Shown piece after piece: positions 1 through 6,645 of a DNA stretch of 9,597 bases; within the stretch, counting starts at the first letter, position 1, and every line of letters starts with the position of its first letter. A program made the translations under genes and the position numbers. The DNA lies in contig VBBH01000130.1 in the NCBI GenBank assembly GCA_005888695.1, positions 1 to 9,597 on the forward strand, given 5' to 3'. Origin of the DNA: Candidatus Bathyarchaeota archaeon (lineage in GTDB: Archaea > Thermoproteota > Bathyarchaeia > 40CM-2-53-6). The notes beneath the pieces were generated by a model. The model was not told the origin of the DNA. It saw only the letters and a list, made by a program, of their open reading frames with translations, and did not search any database.

Positions 1-427
1 GCCAGCGACGCGATAGCCATCTAACGAGTCCAACTCGATCTAGGGCCAAGCCGAGGTCATCGGGGGATGTGGTCATGAAGAATAGGCTGAAGGTGGTCAG
101 CAGCACCAGGAACCTTACCGTCAAGGCCAGGGCTGGCAAGACACCTGAACCAGTCAAGAGATTTGCAAAGAAGATAATTCCGGCCAATAATGCTCCTGCT
201 CGAATCGAATAGACCCATCTCCTCAGTACGCCGGCGGCGAGTAGGAAAGGCACATGCACGGTCAATAATCCAAGTAAGACGTAGAGGTTCGTGAATAGCA
301 ATGAGACGACGAAGACGGTTGTGATGAAGAGTGCTTTGGCCCTAGGATCAAGATTATGGACGATGGTCTTCCGCCCATAGAACTTGAAGCCCTCCAAGGA
401 CCTCAGAGTGACGAAGGTTCTAGACAT
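1..427 (-). CDS. ecfT: ECF transporter T component (EcfT/CbiQ family), 3' part cut by window edge
   Basis: This is the membrane scaffold of an energy-coupling factor importer, which links the two ATPases to a substrate-binding S protein. The frame is open from an ATG at 427 to the window edge, giving 142 codons. Visible features: a family-typical entry motif HNLDPRAK (about residues 24-31), hydrophobic segments at roughly 32-68, 78-93 and 98-119, then FMTTSPDDLGLALDRVG at about 117-133, which matches the T-component TT-S-P-E/D-D-L motif just before the cytoplasmic coupling helices. The ATG overlaps the end of the upstream ATPase gene (stop at 420-422) by 8 nt, as expected for a coupled operon. 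The C-terminal half with the coupling helices that dock on the ATPases lies outside the window, so whether the gene is intact cannot be judged. The family call is firm; the substrate is unknown. Confidence 0.85.
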   Translation of the reverse strand, partial: MSRTFVTLRSLEGFKFYGRKTIVHNLDPRAKALFITTVFVVSLLFTNLYVLLGLLTVHVPFLLAAGVLRRWVYSIRAGALLAGIIFFANLLTGSGVLPALALTVRFLVLLTTFSLFFMTTSPDDLGLALDRVGLVRWLSRRW

Positions 428-1253
428 TCACACTGACCTCCCTCAACCGATCTTCCAACAATTGCTTTGCACGGTGCACATCCACCACATCTCGAGGGAA
501 CCCAAATCTCGATAGTTGATCAAACAGTTTTGCAATCTGAGGCTTGACAAGCGAAGCACTCGCGACCTTATCGGCGTCTGATAAGACCCGATCAGCTGGC
601 CCTTCACCAACAACACGGCCTTTCGACAACAATACAACCCGAGGCTTGGCCTCGGCGACAAACTCGACGTCATGCGTAATGATAATGACAGCCTTGCCCT
701 GACTGTTCAATTGGACGATGAAATTCCTCAACCGCTCCTTCTGCAAATAGTCCTGCCCAATCGTAGGCTCATCCAAGATCAAATACTCTGGCTCCCATGC
801 CAATACAGCTGCGAGTGCGACCCGTTTTCGCTCTCCACCGCTCAACAAGAACGGAGAAACATCCGCATACCTTGTGAGATCCAACGAACCAAGAGTCTTC
901 TCAACCTGATTCTCGATTGTCTTGACGGCGTAGCCTAAATTGTGAAGAGCGAATGCCACCTCCGCCCTAACGGTCTCGGAGAATAACAGATGATCAGGAT
1001 TCTGAAACACCAAACCCACCTTCCTAGCCAACCGAGCCACGCTAGTCCTCCGCGTGTCCTCCTCATCGACCAAGACCCTACCACTACTTGGCCTCAGCAA
1101 ACCGTTCAGGTGCTTGGCAAGAGTAGTCTTCCCGGCACCGTTCTCCCCCATGACGGCAACAAATTCTCCGGGTTCGAATTTGACGCTGACTCCAGACAAG
1201 GCTTCTCCCCTGCCAGACGGATACTCGAAAGAAACATCCTCAACCAGTATCAA
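420..1253 (-). CDS. ecfA2: ECF transporter ATP-binding protein (second EcfA)
   Basis: This is one of two ABC ATPases powering an ECF vitamin or metal importer at the inner face of the membrane. In 277 residues it shows Walker A GENGAGKTT (36-44), Q-loop FQNP (Q84), signature LLSGGERKR (136-144), Walker B YLILDEPT with catalytic Glu 162, a GQD D-loop (166-168) and switch His 194 in ITHD. The C-terminal stretch after about 235 (PQIAKLFDQL...) is the extra domain typical of EcfA-type ATPases and absent from ordinary ABC subunits. The start is a TTG at 1253 that overlaps the upstream ATPase stop as TTGA, with a GGGAGG ribosome-binding site at 1266-1271; no ATG fits. The next gene, ecfT, overlaps it by 8 nt. 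All nucleotide-binding residues are present, so it should be active. Whether it is EcfA1 or EcfA2 by the usual naming is uncertain. Confidence 0.93.
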   Translation of the reverse strand: MILVEDVSFEYPSGRGEALSGVSVKFEPGEFVAVMGENGAGKTTLAKHLNGLLRPSSGRVLVDEEDTRRTSVARLARKVGLVFQNPDHLLFSETVRAEVAFALHNLGYAVKTIENQVEKTLGSLDLTRYADVSPFLLSGGERKRVALAAVLAWEPEYLILDEPTIGQDYLQKERLRNFIVQLNSQGKAVIIITHDVEFVAEAKPRVVLLSKGRVVGEGPADRVLSDADKVASASLVKPQIAKLFDQLSRFGFPRDVVDVHRAKQLLEDRLREVSVNV

Positions 1254-2122
1254 GTACTCAACTTCCCTCCCAACTTTTCCGCGGCCGCCTCGACGACCTT
1301 AGGCGTCTGGCCAGAGACGAGCCCATCACGCTTCAGCATAGCCCACAGCTGACTGACCCTTGGCACCCCAACCCCCAACCCGGTCAACTGGTCAAATTGC
1401 CCATCCAAAACATCCTGCACGTTGCCGTCTGCCACCACCTTTCCCGAGTCCATCACGATGATTCTGTCTGCGTACCTAGAAACTAGATCTAGTCTATGTT
1501 CGACAACAATCACAGTAATTCCGTGCTCCAATCGGAGATCAGCCACCGCCTTCATCACCTCCTCAGCTGTAACTGGGTCGAGAAAAGAGGTTGGTTCATC
1601 CATGACCACAACCGATGGTTTCATGGCCAAAATGCCGGCAAGCGCCACCCTCTGTTGTTGGCCTCCAGACAATTCATAAGGCGCGAGGTTTTTCAGCTCG
1701 GTAGTGCCTGTAAGTCCCATAGCCCAGTCGACTCTTTCCCTTATCTCCGACCTTGGTAAGCCCAGGTTCTCGGGGCCAAAGGCGACATCCTTCTCTACGG
1801 TCAGAGCGAAGAGTTGGTTCTCCGGGTTCTGGAAGACATAGCCTACTTTACGGGAGACCTCACTAGTTGGCATACTGGTAACGTTACTACCATCAACAAG
1901 GATCTCCCCCTCCTGAACTCCCGGGTAGAAGTGTGGGATCAATCCGTTTAGGCATCGGCATAATGTTGTCTTGCCGCAACCGCTTGGTCCTGCCAGTAGG
2001 ACGAATTCTCCTCTCTCAACGCCAAAGTTGACCCCGCGAAGGGCGCGGGCTTCAGCACCCTCGTATTGGAATCCAAGGTTTCGCGCTTCCAAGATCGTCT
2101 TTGGAGTTTTAGACGGGTCCAT
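1250..2122 (-). CDS. ecfA1: ECF transporter ATP-binding protein (first EcfA)
   Basis: This is the first gene of the ECF importer operon and the partner ATPase of the next gene. The 290-residue protein has Walker A GPSGCGKTT (45-53), Q-loop FQNPENQLF (Q98), signature LSGGQQQRVALAG (151-163), Walker B VVVMDEPT with Glu 176, D-loop FLDP (180-183) and switch His 209 in VEHR. The spacing and the FQNPENQLF motif are characteristic of EcfA/CbiO proteins. The ATG at 2122 is the start. It has no strong Shine-Dalgarno, which fits a first gene with a short leader. It shares a 4-nt TTGA junction with the second ATPase. The order ATPase-ATPase-EcfT is complete for an energizing module, but no S component gene lies upstream (57 nt to the DHH gene). 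The substrate specificity therefore comes from a gene outside the window. Confidence 0.93.
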   Translation of the reverse strand: MDPSKTPKTILEARNLGFQYEGAEARALRGVNFGVERGEFVLLAGPSGCGKTTLCRCLNGLIPHFYPGVQEGEILVDGSNVTSMPTSEVSRKVGYVFQNPENQLFALTVEKDVAFGPENLGLPRSEIRERVDWAMGLTGTTELKNLAPYELSGGQQQRVALAGILAMKPSVVVMDEPTSFLDPVTAEEVMKAVADLRLEHGITVIVVEHRLDLVSRYADRIIVMDSGKVVADGNVQDVLDGQFDQLTGLGVGVPRVSQLWAMLKRDGLVSGQTPKVVEAAAEKLGGKLST

Positions 2123-2125
2123 TCT

Positions 2126-2160
2126 TCTACTCGCTTTTGGGTCGATACTCTAAAACGATT
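2126..2160 (-). promoter_or_regulatory. possible archaeal promoter for the ECF operon
   Basis: In the 57-nt gap between the DHH stop and the first ECF ATPase, the minus strand reads AATCGTTTTAGAG around 2160-2148. It resembles a weak TATA box. A start site about 25 nt downstream would fall near 2128, leaving a leader of only a few bases, in line with the poor ribosome-binding site of ecfA1. The match to the archaeal consensus is loose, and read-through from the exosome operon is equally possible. Confidence 0.3.
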
Positions 2161-2179
2161 AGATGGCTTAGGTCATATT

Positions 2180-3340
2180 TTAGGCCTGGACCTTGGCCTT
2201 ATCCGTCAGGGTCTTCAACAGCCTAATGCAAGTGTCCAGTGCTTCATCGACAGTTCCTTTGACCATCAGTCCCGCGGCGGTTGGATGCCCACCTCCAGAC
2301 CCTCCCAGCTCCTTGCCCAAGGGTATCGCCACATCGCGAGCTAGATGTATGCCCGTACTACGGTGGAATTTTTGAGTGGATCGCAAATTGACCCTGACTC
2401 CCGCCTTCACCTTGCCGCCAACCATAGAGACGTCAGCTCCAAGCGGCAGTAAGGCTCTGGCAGCTGATGATTGATAGGAACCAACTTCCGTGGCGACAAG
2501 TAACCAGTCACCGGCTATCTCAACCTTCAATCGCTGGGCGGCCTTCAACCTAGCAATTCGCTCAGAACGTGTGGTCGGGGCAACTAGTAGGATCGGAATC
2601 TTCTTCGGGTCTGCACCCGCCGAGGCTAGTTTTGCTACGTTTTCAAAAGTCCTTTGTGTTGCTAAAGTGAAATACCGGGTCTCGACAAAAATTGCGGCAA
2701 GCAGAGCCTCAGCGAGCTTCTCTTCAACGCTCACTCCCGCGATTTCGTACAACTGCGCAACAATTTCGGCGGTGGAGGATGACGTGGAATCTATGATCTC
2801 CACTGATATGCGCTCTTTCATTTCTGGGTGTTCGTGATGATGATCCACGACCACCAACGGTGTGGAGGATTCGATGATTTCTCTCGAAAGTTCAGCTCCT
2901 AGCTGGCCTAGGTTGTTGGTGTCGACGAGCACTGCCACCCCAATTTTGTTCAGCGGCTTCCTTTCAGGAATAGCCAACCCAAGGTTTCGAATTAGATATT
3001 TCGTGGGGGCGCTGATGCCACCAGGACTGGCGATGCGGACTTCTGTTCCTGGGGCAGTCTTCTCAATTAGAGACTTGAGGGCGAACGCTGAACACAGAGA
3101 GTCTGGATCTGCGTTCTGATGGCAGAATAATGTCAGAATCCTGCTGACTTTCGCAAGCTTTACGATTTCCCTGAGATGTTTCTCTTGGGGTATCTGTGTA
3201 GTGGTGCTTATCAGGACGGATTTTCTCGTCCCTGGTAGACTAGCTTCTTGTTGTTGTAGGTCCCTGTGGACGAAGACGTTCCTGAAGCTTCTCTTGTGAT
3301 TCCTTGAGGCGTTCCTTAGTACGTTCCTCCTGCCGCCCAA
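2180..3340 (-). CDS. DHH-DHHA1 family phosphoesterase (NrnA/RecJ-like)
   Basis: This is a manganese-type phosphoesterase of the DHH superfamily, likely acting on short RNA/DNA oligonucleotides or phosphonucleotides. Counting from the TTG at 3340, motif I is HQNADPDSLCSA (74-85), motif II VLVDTN (Asp 140), motif III VVDHHHEHPE (DHH at 166-168), motif IV IIDSTSSSTAE (Asp 184), and the C-terminal DHHA1 signature GGSGGGHPTAAG spans 346-357. All metal ligands are present. The Arg usually found after motif II in NrnA proteins is not seen (NNLGQLG). The start is a problem: the core begins near residue 55, yet between the prefoldin stop at 3240 and motif I there is no ATG, GTG or TTG. The only conventional start is the TTG at 3340, inside pfdB and without a ribosome-binding site; a CTG at 3214 would give a 344-residue protein. 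The gene is last in the exosome operon. Function is confident at family level only. Confidence 0.85.
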   Translation of the reverse strand: MGGRRNVLRNASRNHKRSFRNVFVHRDLQQQEASLPGTRKSVLISTTTQIPQEKHLREIVKLAKVSRILTLFCHQNADPDSLCSAFALKSLIEKTAPGTEVRIASPGGISAPTKYLIRNLGLAIPERKPLNKIGVAVLVDTNNLGQLGAELSREIIESSTPLVVVDHHHEHPEMKERISVEIIDSTSSSTAEIVAQLYEIAGVSVEEKLAEALLAAIFVETRYFTLATQRTFENVAKLASAGADPKKIPILLVAPTTRSERIARLKAAQRLKVEIAGDWLLVATEVGSYQSSAARALLPLGADVSMVGGKVKAGVRVNLRSTQKFHRSTGIHLARDVAIPLGKELGGSGGGHPTAAGLMVKGTVDEALDTCIRLLKTLTDKAKVQA

Positions 3341-3617
3341 GAACTGTGATTCTAGTCGCGAGCAACTCCTTTCTCTCTTTCAGTTCCTTCAACAAGGCTT
3401 GGCGTTCAGACTTGAGAAGGAGGTTCCCAACACTCTTGTACACGGGAATCTCATCGGACAACTTCTCAAGTTCCGCCAGCGCTTTTTCCGTTTCCGAGGC
3501 TTCGATTTCTAGCTGTTGTTTCTGGCTGGCGACAGCTTGGAGTGTTTGTTGCAGCTGTTGCAGACGCAGTAATTGTTCCTGTAACTGTGGCGGAAGCTCG
3601 ACTTCTTCACTCAACAC
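3240..3617 (-). CDS. pfdB: prefoldin beta subunit
   Basis: This is the beta subunit of prefoldin, the jellyfish-shaped hexamer (two alpha, four beta) that captures unfolded proteins and passes them to the thermosome. The 125-residue length is typical. The N-terminal helix is rich in Gln and Leu heptads (about 9-50), followed by the beta-hairpin region PVYKSVGNLLLKS (58-70) and a second long coiled-coil helix full of Glu/Lys/Arg (about 71-115). PVYKSVG is a hallmark of prefoldin beta. The start is GTG at 3617, immediately followed by TTG at 3614. A Shine-Dalgarno AAGGAAT lies at 3627-3621 in the 11-nt gap after pcc1, which supports this region as the start. Its last 101 nt overlap the longest open form of the DHH gene in another frame. 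Prefoldin beta is a standard member of the archaeal exosome gene cluster. Confidence 0.92.
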   Translation of the reverse strand: MLSEEVELPPQLQEQLLRLQQLQQTLQAVASQKQQLEIEASETEKALAELEKLSDEIPVYKSVGNLLLKSERQALLKELKERKELLATRITVLGRQEERTKERLKESQEKLQERLRPQGPTTTRS

Positions 3618-3628
3618 TGGATTCCTTA

Positions 3629-4030
3629 CTATTCTCGCTTTAGGCCCTTGTCGCCTTCCGTCTTATTAAAGCCTGATAGCCTCTGTACAGATGCCAAAGC
3701 GGCGGATATGAAGTGCACATAAGAATTCGCTGCTGCTCTTAGAGCGATAATGTCTGTAGCATCGATATTCAATTTCAAGGTCGATCTTATTGAGCTGATC
3801 TTGGTTCTTGATCTGAATCCTGCTCTTGCCATTGTCTCGGGCTGCAGAGAGTCTGCAAGGGCTCTAGCTAAACTCGGGTTCGAGACTGTAATCGCGATCT
3901 TGAGCGAAGCGGAGATCTTAGGGTCAGGCTTCTTCTGTCGACGAGGGTTGTACGGATTCTGCCTCCGTCGTTGCTTCCGGCTGGACCTCAGCCTTCTTCT
4001 TCCTCGTCCTAGGCTTTCTCTGCTTGACAA
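3629..4030 (-). CDS. pcc1: KEOPS complex subunit Pcc1
   Basis: Pcc1 is the small dimerization subunit of the KEOPS complex (Kae1, Bud32, Cgi121, Pcc1) that makes t6A on ANN-decoding tRNAs. From about 3919 the protein reads as a Pcc1 domain: a strand (SASLKIAITVSNPSLARAL), a helix, SLQPET (61-66), paired strands (SRTKISSIRSTLKLNIDA) and the closing amphipathic helix TDIIALRAAANSYVHFISAA. Cluster position between L43e and prefoldin supports the call. The start is unclear. The only ATG/GTG/TTG ahead of the core is a TTG at 4030, 107 nt inside the L43e gene and with no ribosome-binding site, which would add about 37 Arg-rich residues. Otherwise a non-AUG start near 3916 or a +1 frameshift from L43e at its TGA stop must be invoked. 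The coordinates give the longest open form; the conserved part is about 3629-3919. Confidence 0.8.
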   Translation of the reverse strand: MSSRESLGRGRRRLRSSRKQRRRQNPYNPRRQKKPDPKISASLKIAITVSNPSLARALADSLQPETMARAGFRSRTKISSIRSTLKLNIDATDIIALRAAANSYVHFISAALASVQRLSGFNKTEGDKGLKRE

Positions 4031-4349
4031 TAACGGATGGGGCTACAGTTGCTCCAGCTCTGAGGCTCTCTAGCTCGGTTGATAAGGTTGAAGGACTCAT
4101 CTGTCCCCGCGTTGCTCGGGCTGCAATCTGACCTAGCTTAGTGCTAGGGATGTATGCTCCGCCTGCGAACTTGTAACCGCATTTCTTGCACAGCCATACA
4201 CCCACGCTCCGACGTTTCACGGTTTTGAATCGACAACGAGGACATTCATGTTTCTGTCTTAGACCTGTAACAACATCAATGTACCGGCGCCTGACGAGGG
4301 TTCCGTATCTGGCGCCGAATCCACCGCCGAGGCCCGTCTTCCTAGCCAT
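3924..4349 (-). CDS. rpl37ae: large ribosomal subunit protein eL43 (L37Ae) with long C-terminal tail
   Basis: This is the zinc-ribbon protein L37Ae/eL43 of the archaeal large ribosomal subunit. The N-terminal half is canonical: GLGGGFGARYGTLVRRR (6-22), the zinc ligands CPRC (C36, C39) and CKKC (C54, C57), and the conserved YKFAGGAYIP (59-68). At 141 residues it is clearly longer than the usual 70-95. The excess is a tail from about residue 90: a lysine/arginine patch (QRKPRTRKKK, 110-119), then an acidic Glu/Thr/Ser-rich end. The ATG at 4349 overlaps the rrp42 stop by one base (TAATG). The last 107 nt also lie within the longest open frame of pcc1. The tail may be a lineage-specific RNA-binding extension or a sign that this end of the gene has drifted; the core identification is firm. 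Confidence 0.9.
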   Translation of the reverse strand: MARKTGLGGGFGARYGTLVRRRYIDVVTGLRQKHECPRCRFKTVKRRSVGVWLCKKCGYKFAGGAYIPSTKLGQIAARATRGQMSPSTLSTELESLRAGATVAPSVIVKQRKPRTRKKKAEVQPEATTEAESVQPSSTEEA

Positions 4350-5167
4350 TAGATCTTTGCCGCTGCGAGGATCTTCGCTCTATTCTCTGCTGCACGTTCA
4401 ACGGCTATGTGGACGATTTTCCTCAATTCTTCGGTTGTGAATCCCGACAAGCCGCCCTTTTGCATCGCGCATATCGACCCGGATTTTTCGATCGTAACGG
4501 TCAGTCGGGCGTTCATGACTTGCTCTTCTTCGAGGGAGGGATCTACGATTATGTTTCGGTCAACTTTTCCGAAGGTGACTGATACCGGGTAGTTGTTGAT
4601 TGGTAATGGTCGGCGGTCAGGTTTGACGATTACCTCGTCGCCTTTTATCTCGTACTTGCCTATCTTCGCGTTTGCGAGGGCTGCCAGGGCTGCCATCGAG
4701 CCGGCGTCGATTAGGTTTCCGTCGTGGTCGAGGACGTAGACGTCCACGTAGACAACTTGCACCTTCTTACCTTTCTGAAGGCAGAGCGCTTTGAGGTCGA
4801 TGGCCTTTGATTCTCTTATCCCTCGGTCTATTACTCTGGCTAGCTCTATCGCGTTCTCATCCGGTGGTCCAGGTTCGAAGGATGGGTGAGCCAGGGGGAC
4901 AAGTTCCGCGTTTACTGTGAGTACCCCTTCCTCAGGTGTATCTGCAAACGGTTCGCCTGTCTCAACCTTTATTCCAACAAGCACCCTTGTTTTTCCTAGA
5001 AAGATTTGTGCTGATCCGTTGGCTTTCTCGATTACACCTGTTTGTATTGTGATCGGCCTGTAGCTGTCGTGTCCACGCTCGTCGATTCTATTGCCTTTTG
5101 CGATCAGATCCACCACTGTTTTCTGTTCGAGCTTTGCAACTGGTGGTAATTGTGGGGTCGCGGACAT
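4349..5167 (-). CDS. rrp42: exosome complex subunit Rrp42
   Basis: Rrp42 is the non-catalytic RNase PH-fold subunit of the archaeal exosome hexamer, alternating with Rrp41 and helping to bind RNA. The 272-residue length matches the family. Landmarks are RIDERGHDSYRPITIQTGVI (27-46), KANGSAQIFLGKTRVLVGIK (48-67), the helix NAIELARVIDRGIRESKAIDL (105-125) in place of Rrp41's active-site RR motif, VDVYVLDHDGNLIDAGSMAA (141-160) and the C-terminal domain to 272. The catalytic Asp pair of Rrp41 (ED...GEAD) has no counterpart; the equivalent region is IVDPSLEEEQVM. ATG at 5167 follows the rrp41 TAA with no intervening base, and the stop overlaps the start of L43e by one base, so the genes are almost certainly translated as a coupled set. 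Confidence 0.95.
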   Translation of the reverse strand: MSATPQLPPVAKLEQKTVVDLIAKGNRIDERGHDSYRPITIQTGVIEKANGSAQIFLGKTRVLVGIKVETGEPFADTPEEGVLTVNAELVPLAHPSFEPGPPDENAIELARVIDRGIRESKAIDLKALCLQKGKKVQVVYVDVYVLDHDGNLIDAGSMAALAALANAKIGKYEIKGDEVIVKPDRRPLPINNYPVSVTFGKVDRNIIVDPSLEEEQVMNARLTVTIEKSGSICAMQKGGLSGFTTEELRKIVHIAVERAAENRAKILAAAKI

Positions 5168-5932
5168 TTATGCGATGACCTCCGGCTCTTCTTTCTCTTC
5201 GGCCACTTCTCTGATTTGAGAGTACTTGTTTTTCAACGCCTCACGTTGCATAGTGTGGAGGGTCTTACATGCTTCTATTGCCATATTGAGCCCTTTTTCG
5301 AATTCAGGGAGGGTCAGGATTCCGTCCATTTGAAGTAACGTGACGAGATTTGAGTTTGGCATGTAGGCAACCGGTAGATCTGCTTCTCCCTGTTTGTCTT
5401 CGATATCTGACAAGTCAAGCGCGAGCTGACCTTGCACTTTCCCAACCGCACATGCGGCCACAAGCTCTCTCATCGGGATCCCAGCATCTGCGAGTGCGAG
5501 AGATGCGGCAGTGATTCCCGCGCATCTTGAGCCTCCATCAGATTGGAGAATCTCGACGAATAAATCGATGGTTGTTCTTGGGTAGAGATCTGTGAGGACC
5601 GTTGGTTCCAATGATTCTCTAATTACCTTGGAGAGTTCTAGTTCTCTTCGAGAGGGTGCAGGAGATTTTCTCTCGTCTACCGAAAATGGTGCCATGTGAT
5701 ATCGGCATCGTATCACGGCCCGATCCGGTAGGGCAATGTGTTTGGGGTGGGCCTCGCGAGGACCGTAGACAGCAGCTAGAATCTTGTTCTTTCCTTGCTC
5801 GATGTAGGCTGATCCGTTGGCCTTGTCTAAGGTTCCTACTTCCAGTCTCACTGGTCTCAGCTGGTCTAGCCTCCGACCGTCTACTCTGAGGCCTTTCTCG
5901 TCCAGTAGTTTCTCAGGGTGCTTGTTTTGCAA
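5168..5932 (-). CDS. rrp41: exosome complex exonuclease subunit Rrp41
   Basis: Rrp41 is the catalytic RNase PH-fold subunit of the exosome, a phosphate-dependent 3'-5' exoribonuclease that also adds heteropolymeric tails in reverse. In 254 residues it carries the N-terminal GLRVDGRR (14-21), [24 protein letters not shown] (37-60), the phosphate/RNA-binding Arg pair in SRREL (R95, R96), [20 protein letters not shown] (131-150) and the catalytic acids in [10 protein letters not shown] (D179, D185). All active-site residues expected from crenarchaeal Rrp41 are present. The start is TTG at 5932, inside the end of rrp4 (20-nt overlap), preceded by an AGAGGAAG ribosome-binding stretch; no ATG or GTG lies in frame before the conserved region. 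The C-terminal Glu/Lys-rich tail is normal. Confidence 0.95.
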   Translation of the reverse strand: MQNKHPEKLLDEKGLRVDGRRLDQLRPVRLEVGTLDKANGSAYIEQGKNKILAAVYGPREAHPKHIALPDRAVIRCRYHMAPFSVDERKSPAPSRRELELSKVIRESLEPTVLTDLYPRTTIDLFVEILQSDGGSRCAGITAASLALADAGIPMRELVAACAVGKVQGQLALDLSDIEDKQGEADLPVAYMPNSNLVTLLQMDGILTLPEFEKGLNMAIEACKTLHTMQREALKNKYSQIREVAEEKEEPEVIA

Positions 5933-6626
5933 CTTCCTCTTCCATCCTAGGTGATTTGGCTATCATTTCTCTTATCCTGTCCGTTAAACCTCTCATGTGA
6001 GCCTCTCTCTCTATCATGTATATGGCTTCAACTGCAACTCGCTCGCCTTCAGGAGATCGTCCCCAGACGAGGACGATCCCGTTCTGGCCGACAGAGATCT
6101 GGCATCCTGTCTCGCGCTTTAGCATGCTGATCATCGACCCCTTCCGTCCAATTAGCCTTGGTATCTTTGCTGCTTGGATCTGGATTACTCTGCCAGAAGA
6201 AACCTTTCCGAGTCCAGGCCCTTTCGCGGTTAGTAGTGGGTCTCTGGTTCTGTCGAATGATAGTACTTGGGCCATTACCATGTCTCCAACATCGAACATT
6301 TCCGACAAATCTCGTCTCCGCGGTCCCCGTGGACCCTCGGTTTCCGACGCTGGAAGCATTGCAACGTATGGTGCGAGAATATCGACGGTCCAGCCTGACA
6401 GCCCGATGTCCATGACGCGACCACCGACAATATCCCCGACATGCGGTATGTATCCCCCCTTCAACGGAACAACCGAAACCCTGTTGCCATCCACTTCTAA
6501 CAGACCGACACATGCCGAATAGATCTGGTTTCCAATCTTGTACGAATTTTCTCCCAGCAAGTGGTCTCCCTCGGCCAGTAATTCGCCTGGGGCGACGACT
6601 TGTCTTGGTTCGGCTAACACTACCAT
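5913..6626 (-). CDS. rrp4: exosome complex RNA-binding subunit Rrp4
   Basis: Rrp4 forms the trimeric RNA-binding cap over the Rrp41/Rrp42 ring and guides substrates into the pore. The 237-residue protein has the usual three parts: an N-terminal beta domain (about 1-58, with [20 protein letters not shown]), an S1 domain (about 60-135, [20 protein letters not shown] and [15 protein letters not shown]), and a KH domain (about 145-207) with the GXXG loop GRKG in LIGRKGSMI. This distinguishes it from Csl4, which carries a zinc ribbon instead of KH. The start is ATG at 6626, 19 nt after the SBDS stop, with only a weak ribosome-binding site. Its end overlaps the TTG start of rrp41 by 20 nt. Confidence 0.95.
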   Translation of the reverse strand: MVVLAEPRQVVAPGELLAEGDHLLGENSYKIGNQIYSACVGLLEVDGNRVSVVPLKGGYIPHVGDIVGGRVMDIGLSGWTVDILAPYVAMLPASETEGPRGPRRRDLSEMFDVGDMVMAQVLSFDRTRDPLLTAKGPGLGKVSSGRVIQIQAAKIPRLIGRKGSMISMLKRETGCQISVGQNGIVLVWGRSPEGERVAVEAIYMIEREAHMRGLTDRIREMIAKSPRMEEEVAKQAP

Positions 6627-6645
6627 TTCTCATGACACGCTCTGT

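Noticed and set aside
3304..3669. 121-codon plus-strand frame rich in Ser and Cys
   Set aside because: It is antisense to pfdB; the Cys/Ser richness mirrors the Gln/Glu-rich coiled coil on the other strand.
6016..6522. 168-codon open frame on the plus strand
   Set aside because: It is antisense to rrp4, Pro/Ser/Thr-rich with no recognisable domain, and is explained by the codon bias of the real gene.
6049..6633. 194-codon open frame on the minus strand
   Set aside because: It lies in another frame of rrp4, has low-complexity Arg/Gly/Ser-rich composition and matches no family, while the rrp4 frame shows clear S1 and KH domains.
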